DNA from: Brevipalpus yothersi
Lineage: Eukaryota > Arthropoda > Arachnida > Trombidiformes > Tenuipalpidae
Direction of reading: 5' to 3'
Length of the DNA stretch: 64,000 nucleotides
Assembly (NCBI GenBank): GCA_003956705.1
Contig: QZCP01000346.1
Coordinates: 62,001 to 126,000, forward strand
Below, in pieces: positions 57,682 to 64,000 of the stretch (position 1 is the stretch's first letter; every line of letters starts with the position of its first letter). The position numbers were made by a program, and so were the translations under genes. The notes beneath the pieces were generated by a model, which was not told the origin of the DNA, made no database searches, and saw only the letters and a program-made list of their open reading frames with translations.

Positions 57682-60600
57682 TTAACCTCTCCCAGGCCAA
57701 TGCTTATCTAGAAAAGAGCGTCTTTCAGTCATCCCTCTTGCATTATTGATCCCATTGAATCGCTCTCCTGTGAACCTTCCAAGAATACATATATCTCTCA
57801 GATTCCTTACTCTACTCAGGCCCACATAAGTGAGACCCAAGGAATGTTCCCTCTCTCCAATATCCACAGCTATTCTTCCAAGAGTTAAGCCTTGAGATTT
57901 ATGGATCGTGATAGCATGTGCTACTGTAAGTGGCAGCATCCTTCTCGAGCAATTGACATTGTTTTGAACCCAATTTCTTGTGATTGGTACAACAGGGAAG
58001 AGATTACCGGTTATCTTCGCTCCATAATATTGATCAAATTCAACCAGGACGTACTGTGGCAGGAGTGGTGGCAGCTCATCTTCACCATAGATGATTCTTC
58101 TTACTGTTCCCAGTGCACCATTCACCAGACCGCCAGCAACCCATAAGTTTGTTCTCAACATTACCCTACAACCAATTGCCAGATACAAAGACGCGGGTAA
58201 GCCAGTACCTTGATCTTCTTGGGCTGAGTTACCTGCATCTGGTTGATTGAAGGATTTTATCTTAGCGACAGGGTTTCTTGTTTTTCTTAGGAAATTATTG
58301 TTAACCTCCTTAACCATCAAGTTTGTGGGGTATAAGCGAATAACTCTACTGAAGCTATCTTGCTCTTGTTTTGATAGAACTGAGAGTCTACGCGTCATTA
58401 GTAGATCAAAATGTTGCTTTCCGAAGTATCCTCTTGCGAGAGCATCCAGTAAATCTCGAAACTGTTGTTGGTCAGGCGCATTCTGTCTATGAGAAGTTCT
58501 GAGCAAGATTTTCTTTTGGAATGATTGGAAAATGAGTTTACCGGCTGCTGATGCGTTTGTTATTGTTGAACTATAGAGAGCGGCATTTTTCACTGGCGGT
58601 AGTTGACAAAAGTCCCCAAAAAAATAAACGAATAGTCCACCAAAAGGCTCATTCGAATCTGGTTTCATTTCTGCACAACGTCCCTGCATCTTATCGGCGA
58701 GGCGGCCGCCAATCATTGACATCTCATCCACTATCAAATATTTCAAATTCTTTGTCTGAGATTGGAAATTACGGCTGCTTATCCCTCGAAGCTCACTATA
58801 GTTATCCCCCTGAATTGGAATCCTTAGGAAAGAATGGATTGTCTCTCCTTCTATATTGAGTGCAGCAGCTCCTGTTGGAGCCAAAACGGCTATAGCATCA
58901 GCTCCAAATCTTGCTGTTACTCTTCTAACGATCTCCTTTATGACTGTACTTTTTCCGCAGCCTGCTTTCCCCTGAACCATGACTCGTTTGATATTCCCTC
59001 CACTCATTTGGCTATCGAGTACTCTCAAAACTTCAAGTTGATCAGATGAGAATGTCAACAGTCCAGAGGAGCCTGAACTGGTGGATGGTCTAGGGCAAGG
59101 TAAATTTTTGTATGAAGCTAGAAAAGAATTGACATTCTCCATGGAAGGAGAATTCTCCCTCATCGAACGCCAATCGAAGGTTGTATCGATCAAACGCTTC
59201 CCCAGTTCTGGTTCTCTCGCACTCTCTCCTATAGCTGCAAGGCCCATATATGGCTCAATCTGTACAGTTTCATTCATGCTTTCCAAATTTTCTCCTTCAT
59301 CCAGCTGTTCGGGAAAGTCCAGTTCATCAGAGTGGGAGAGATTTGTGGATTGGAAAAACTCCTGCCATGAGGCATGATTGTTTGGGACTTGTGATAATGA
59401 TTGAGCCCTGAAATGTATATTCAATATACACTGTTGTCGATAATACTTCTCATCATTTTCAGGTTCTCCATTGAGTCTGAGAATGGGAAAAAATCTGACA
59501 ATACATGGCTTTCTTCGCTTTAATACCCTGCTACCTCTTGTGTTATAGTTACGACAAAACTCGAGGAGACTGATACTTTCGAGTTCTTCCGGTCTTTGTC
59601 GAAACTTATCAAGTGAATTTTTACTGATGATTATATTATCTCTATGTATTCTCACCAAGTTCTCATCGGTTGCGTTCAAATTCAAGCTGAAAAAATCTCT
59701 GGATGCATGGAAAAGTGGCCACCCCATCAAAAGGTGAACAACCTCTTGAGCTGAATAATCTCTATCACCTAGTGTAGATATGAGAATGCGGCGTAGAACT
59801 TGAGCTGCAGAGGTTTCATCCGATTCTCTCAGACAGAACTGTCTCAACAGCTCATCCAATTGTGGAGAACTTGTCTCACCTTTGGAAGCATATTTGGCTA
59901 TATAGTGGAGCACTGCTTGCAAACTTATGATTGGTGAGAAATCTGTGTTGGCTCGCCAAACTTGAGTGATGAAATGGTTGAATCTTCCAAGTCTAGCATG
60001 ATTCCTAGCTGGCTCATATTGAATGAATCCATTTTCTTCGAAGACGGCACTTTCCGTTCTAAGTTCTTTCGGGAATCGGTATCTGCATTGTATGTTACCA
60101 GATTTCTTCTTTAGACAACTACTGCCACAACGTGAATGAATCTGGAAAGTGTTCAATAACCTGCCCATATCAGCTTCAAAATCTTCAGGGCTGATATCAC
60201 TGAATCGCTGACGTGAAGGTTGAGCTGGAGAATCAGGACCCCTGAAGATTTCTGCACTACATATATTGTCAAAATAATCTCTAATTTCAGCGATTTTCTC
60301 ATCATCGATGGAGGATTCATCAATATCCGGAGTATCTTCAAGCCAGAGAAGACCATGCATATGTGGGCTACCACGCCACTGCCACTCATATCTCATCCAA
60401 TAGTCCTTAACTTTGAAAACTGGTTTCAAAATAGTATTCAGAAATACATGACATCTCTTCTCAAAGTACCAAGAGGTTATCAAAGGATTATCACGCATGA
60501 GCCTGACGCGTTGCTGATCTGTGAGATTACGATAGTCGAGATTTGTATCCATACACAAAAGTCTGTATATATCAGGCCAATGATGATCAGCAGCTGATAG

Positions 60601-62283
60601 AGTAAAGAATATCGTTGGCTTTCCAATCTGATCGACCATTTTGAGTAGCTCCGAGCATTTCTGTTTCCAATATGGACGGGTCGATCGGAGCTGTGAGCAA
60701 TGAGCAAGCAATCTATTCATGAATCCTGGCTGGTTCGTAACTCGGTCTCTCAACTCTTGAACGGTAAGATTCTGGTCCACACCTCTGAGAAAAACTCCAG
60801 CCGTTGTAATAGCCTGATGACGGAGAACAGTATTCATGGCAAAAAAACGGAACCGTGGGTCTCTAGCAAACCTTCCATCTTTATAGAGCATAAGGTGGTG
60901 GAAATGATCTCTCAGATGAACTTTCGTTGCTCTCGGTTGGTTAGGATCAGCTTGTGCGTAAGGGAACAATGTTGGGAAAGCTCTGATTACATAACCTTCC
61001 TCAGTGAATTCGTTGATTGGCTCCCCTTCCATAGGTGGGTAGGGGATGTTAAGCTGCTCGAATATACGCTTCTGTTGGTTGGGTGCATCGAGTGATGGAA
61101 CATAGCTATCAGTTATATCGAGTTCACTCATAGCTTGACTGAGTACTTGTTCATTATGATCATTCTGTGCTATGGAAGGTAGGATTTTCGAAACATCACC
61201 ATCCCCTGGAATCTTGGCCAAATTTTCTTCACTTATCTCAATATCAAAGTAATAGGAATTATTCTGCTTTAGCCAGTTGAGAGCTCTACGTAGAACACCC
61301 GCACGTGCTCTGAATTGAGCCATCCCAGCGAATGTTTCTTTCTCGAAGATTATGACTGACTCCAAATCCTCTATGTCATGAGGTAAGATTGTTGCGTAGG
61401 ATGTTATATCTTGTCTGAAATTTATAACATTTCCACTATAATGTAGTTGTTGCCCTCCTCTTTTGAAGATAGACATAACTGGATGAATTCTGGCGATCAA
61501 CATTTGTTCGATGAGCGTTAAATTTTGGAGCTGTGAAGGCACAGGACCTGGATCCATGTTATTTGCAGCTGTATATTTCTGGGAACCTTTTGTGCAATCA
61601 GGACATTTTCTCCCAGGTGCAGGGTTGAAATCTAAATCTCTTTTGTTACAGCTGGGACAATTAGTGAATCTTAGGCTTGATAATTTAGAATCAAATTGTC
61701 TGCCGCATGATATCATGGAGGGGGAGGGAGCTTTCGGATGATCTGAATAACTCTCTGCTACCTGATCAGCATCCTGAACAGTTGTCTTCCGAGGTCGAGG
61801 CCTTGGTGTAGGAGGAGCTGGCTTGACGACGTTCACGCTCTTTGTGGCCCGTGTAGCTCTAGATAGAGCCTGGGAAGAAGGCTGAGAAGTATGTGATGGC
61901 CCAGCAATAGGTTCTCGATACGCATGTGATGGCCCAGCAATAGGTTCTCGATACGCATGAGATGGCCCAGCAATAGGTTCTCGATACGCATGTGATGGCC
62001 CCGCAATAGGTTCTCGATACGCATGTGATGGCCCCGCAATAGGTTCTTCATACGCATGCGATGGTCCAGCAATGGGCTCCGGGAGAGCATGCGATGGTCC
62101 AGCAACGGTTTCCGGGAGAGCATCTGAGGGTGAAGGAACTGGATCTCGAGAAGCTTGAGGATGAACTCCAGATGAAGAGGAAGTTCCTCCCTCACGCTCA
62201 AGTTTCTCTCTCGCTCTTCTTTCCCGCTGAGCTTCTTTCCTTTGTATGCATTTTTTCCGGTAATTCTTTATATTCTTTATCAT
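57682..62283 (-). CDS. Helitron Rep/helicase, single open frame
   Basis: 1533 codons without a break. Order: a basic start, a Pro/Ser-rich repeat region (about 55-135), Cys motifs of a zinc-binding part (about 195-235, CPSC and CPDC), the Helitron-like N domain, the Rep nuclease with the HUH motif in RGSPHMHGLLWL (about 640) and the two-Tyr motif in YIAKYASKGE (about 793), then a PIF1-type SF1 helicase: GKAGCGKST (about 1108), VDEMSMIGG, GDFCQLPPV, TSHRQN, ITIHKSQGLT and TYVGLSRVR. The Rep nicks DNA for rolling-circle transposition and the helicase unwinds it. No endonuclease or OTU domain is seen. Complete motifs and frame suggest recent activity. The ends of the element were not fixed with certainty. 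Confidence 0.95.
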   Translation of the reverse strand: MIKNIKNYRKKCIQRKEAQRERRAREKLEREGGTSSSSGVHPQASRDPVPSPSDALPETVAGPSHALPEPIAGPSHAYEEPIAGPSHAYREPIAGPSHAYREPIAGPSHAYREPIAGPSHAYREPIAGPSHTSQPSSQALSRATRATKSVNVVKPAPPTPRPRPRKTTVQDADQVAESYSDHPKAPSPSMISCGRQFDSKLSSLRFTNCPSCNKRDLDFNPAPGRKCPDCTKGSQKYTAANNMDPGPVPSQLQNLTLIEQMLIARIHPVMSIFKRGGQQLHYSGNVINFRQDITSYATILPHDIEDLESVIIFEKETFAGMAQFRARAGVLRRALNWLKQNNSYYFDIEISEENLAKIPGDGDVSKILPSIAQNDHNEQVLSQAMSELDITDSYVPSLDAPNQQKRIFEQLNIPYPPMEGEPINEFTEEGYVIRAFPTLFPYAQADPNQPRATKVHLRDHFHHLMLYKDGRFARDPRFRFFAMNTVLRHQAITTAGVFLRGVDQNLTVQELRDRVTNQPGFMNRLLAHCSQLRSTRPYWKQKCSELLKMVDQIGKPTIFFTLSAADHHWPDIYRLLCMDTNLDYRNLTDQQRVRLMRDNPLITSWYFEKRCHVFLNTILKPVFKVKDYWMRYEWQWRGSPHMHGLLWLEDTPDIDESSIDDEKIAEIRDYFDNICSAEIFRGPDSPAQPSRQRFSDISPEDFEADMGRLLNTFQIHSRCGSSCLKKKSGNIQCRYRFPKELRTESAVFEENGFIQYEPARNHARLGRFNHFITQVWRANTDFSPIISLQAVLHYIAKYASKGETSSPQLDELLRQFCLRESDETSAAQVLRRILISTLGDRDYSAQEVVHLLMGWPLFHASRDFFSLNLNATDENLVRIHRDNIIISKNSLDKFRQRPEELESISLLEFCRNYNTRGSRVLKRRKPCIVRFFPILRLNGEPENDEKYYRQQCILNIHFRAQSLSQVPNNHASWQEFFQSTNLSHSDELDFPEQLDEGENLESMNETVQIEPYMGLAAIGESAREPELGKRLIDTTFDWRSMRENSPSMENVNSFLASYKNLPCPRPSTSSGSSGLLTFSSDQLEVLRVLDSQMSGGNIKRVMVQGKAGCGKSTVIKEIVRRVTARFGADAIAVLAPTGAAALNIEGETIHSFLRIPIQGDNYSELRGISSRNFQSQTKNLKYLIVDEMSMIGGRLADKMQGRCAEMKPDSNEPFGGLFVYFFGDFCQLPPVKNAALYSSTITNASAAGKLIFQSFQKKILLRTSHRQNAPDQQQFRDLLDALARGYFGKQHFDLLMTRRLSVLSKQEQDSFSRVIRLYPTNLMVKEVNNNFLRKTRNPVAKIKSFNQPDAGNSAQEDQGTGLPASLYLAIGCRVMLRTNLWVAGGLVNGALGTVRRIIYGEDELPPLLPQYVLVEFDQYYGAKITGNLFPVVPITRNWVQNNVNCSRRMLPLTVAHAITIHKSQGLTLGRIAVDIGEREHSLGLTYVGLSRVRNLRDICILGRFTGERFNGINNARGMTERRSFLDKHWPGRG
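61892..62115 (-). repeat. 33-bp tandem repeat inside the Helitron frame
   Basis: About seven units of 33 bp encode an 11-residue repeat (consensus REPIAGPSHAY). The outer units are more diverged than the inner ones, as expected of a minisatellite homogenised in its centre. The length is a multiple of three, so unit number can change without breaking the frame. Confidence 0.95.
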
Positions 62284-62289
62284 TTTCGA

Positions 62290-63651
62290 TGAATGAAATT
62301 GGGCGATATGAAGAGAGAGGTGTATGTTTATGGATATGGTTGAAGGAGGATGAAGGCTTTATTAAATAGGCTCGATATATAGCAAAGAATATGTAAGTAA
62401 TGGAACCAATTAGCTTCGTGATTGAGGGTAGTTGGTGATCTATTCAATGATGAGAGAAGAACCGAAGGAAGATATTACTCTTTACTTACTTTTTGAATGA
62501 TGTGTATTGAAATCTACATGATAGATGATGCCTCAAAAACCTCCAAGACATCCAACATCTTGTTCGGAAACGATCGTTCTATTATTTAACATTCTAATGC
62601 AAATTTTTGTCTTTACTCTGAATCACAACTGATCTGATTTATCATACCGAAAATTTTTCTCGCATGATGCGTTTTAATCTATAAAGTCGGTACACATCCT
62701 AGGTGCTATGAATTGTAATCCTTTCGCACAAATGCAGAAAGCCCTTCTTTTATTTATGAAATGGGCTTCCGCACTCTTCCACTCAAATGATAAACCGCTA
62801 TCCTTATATATCGAGGAGCATGGCATGAGGTGATCAAATAGTTTTTTCCAATAAAATGATATGGAATGAGGGACAAACCTGAATTGTACGATGTTGTGTA
62901 AGTATTAGAAATCCAAATTAGGAACAACCAATAGCGGAAAACGGACTTCTCAGCTTGAAAATTTCTCGATTATATGATTTCCTCAAAGAGAACTCAAATC
63001 AAAGAAAAGATGATGATTAGTTGAGAAAAACGCAGTTAACTTTTCGAGAAGCAACTTCAACCACAAACACGTGAGATAAGGAAAACTAAATCAATTGGAA
63101 TTGAACAGAGCAATTGGAAAATTATGTTGACTCACAGGAAAACTTAGCTAAACGCACTGAAAAACTAAGCTTGAATGATGATAATTCATTCTGTTGAGGA
63201 AGAATCGGGAGTATATCCGTCAGCTGGGAATCTGGCAGCTAAGAATTGTGAATATATTTCTAACATTCTGACAAAAATCTGTAAACATGTTTACGGATCA
63301 CTATTTCCGGCAGATGTGCCACCGATAACCCTTCTTTCGTAAACATGTTTGTGACTCCAAGAGAATTTGGACTTTGAGCCGAAAAATATAGGCCAAACAA
63401 CTGCCATAGGGATAACATGAGAAAATTTTCACAATTTTGAATGGAAAAATCTTCATGAATCGATTGGAAGAGCAATCTTTTTTAGCGATATTCTAACTAA
63501 ACAAATGGCATTAATAGCATTTTAATCAAATTTCATCGGAATATTCAACCATTTGCGATTTTGATCAAGATTTCTGGGAACTCGAATTTTCCCATTATAA
63601 GCCTATCTGGAAAATTCCGATAGTCCATATCTCCATGTTCTCATGGAGGAA
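62290..63651. other. Gene-free DNA right of the Helitron frame
   Basis: Presumed 5' part of the Helitron followed by other DNA. I could not identify the 5' TC terminus. No coding frame or clear repeat. Confidence 0.5.
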
Positions 63652-63744
63652 NNNNNNNNNNNNNNNNNNNNNNNNNNNNNNNNNNNNNNNNNNNNNNNNN
63701 NNNNNNNNNNNNNNNNNNNNNNNNNNNNNNNNNNNNNNNNNNNN
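63652..63744. other. Assembly gap
   Basis: 93 unknown bases. The flanks are AT-rich and show no gene; the rest of the window (63745-64000) is likewise featureless. Confidence 0.99.
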
Positions 63745-64000
63745 AAGAGGTGTGCTTTTTATGGTATATTCTAACTGAGGACATCGAGCTCATGTCATTT
63801 TGATGAAATTTCATCATTTATTTCCAATACTAAAGATAATGGCAAGGAAATTTGAGAGAGTGACTTCCCCCGTAAAAGTTGATTTCCAATGCTAAGATCC
63901 TGATGATGAAACGATTGCCCACTCATCTGAAGATGCAGATCTTGCTTAAGTCGTGCTTCCCATGAATAGAAAAAGAGGATCGGAGGAACAAAAACCTATA

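Noticed and set aside
57359..57700. 113-codon minus-strand frame at the left of the Helitron
   Set aside because: Overlaps the end of the Helitron frame by a few codons in another phase and shows no recognisable motif; treated as element 3' non-coding sequence.
1..64000. tRNA, rRNA and CRISPR features
   Set aside because: None recognised by eye on either strand; repeats here are microsatellites and eukaryotic transposon parts, not spacer arrays.

Overview
The window is AT-rich eukaryotic DNA with short introns (roughly 50-110 bp), GT-AG splice sites, long (GA)n/(CT)n tracts, two assembly gaps and many mobile-element remnants. Gene content (clan-4 P450s, a divergent ionotropic receptor, NRF-6-type membrane acyltransferases, an ABCH/ABCG-like transporter relic, an HSD17B12-like reductase, a Helitron) points to an arthropod, such as a mite, springtail or small crustacean. 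I cannot place it more precisely. Every host gene I can support lies on the minus strand.

Layout. 1-9.5 kb: P450 debris, an ionotropic receptor gene, two intact P450s (CYP-A, CYP-B) and a P450/receptor chimeric relic. 10-15.7 kb: two halves of a dead ABC transporter on either side of an intronless short-chain dehydrogenase/reductase, then a 4-exon NRF-6-type gene. 16.5-20.7 kb: duplicated flank, a truncated P450, an unknown small reading frame and GATAAG-rich repeats. 22.9-35.6 kb: one P450 copy broken twice, by a 6.2-kb terminal-inverted-repeat DNA transposon in its last codons and by a 4.6-kb LTR retrotransposon in its third exon. 36.2-40.3 kb: another P450 relic, then a 2.3-kb sibling of the DNA transposon. 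40.7-46.2 kb: two further intact P450s (CYP-C, CYP-D). 46.2-49.4 kb: microsatellites, a 433-bp gap and paired repeats. 49.9-57.1 kb: two tandem 11-exon NRF-6-like paralogues, the second carrying a 467-bp insertion inside an exon. 57.3-62.3 kb: a Helitron with one uninterrupted 1533-codon Rep/helicase frame. The remainder shows no gene.

The P450 array grew by block duplication. The four intact copies share the same 3-exon structure (first coding exon 172 bp in three and 181 bp in the fourth, second exon 116 bp in all four). At least five other loci are fragments. P450s, the reductase, the ABC relic and the receptor fit a locus for xenobiotic or lipid metabolism and chemosensation, but that is inference from family membership.

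The most notable observations are: (1) the exon insertion in the second tandem NRF-6-like gene carries a donor and an acceptor that would remove most of it and leave the frame open with 14 extra codons, a candidate newborn intron; (2) a transposon family with short termini built on a GACATGTC/GACGTGTC core, GATAAG-rich internal repeats, a decayed DDE transposase and a recurrent small basic protein of unknown function; (3) a gag-type LTR element with no recognisable pol.
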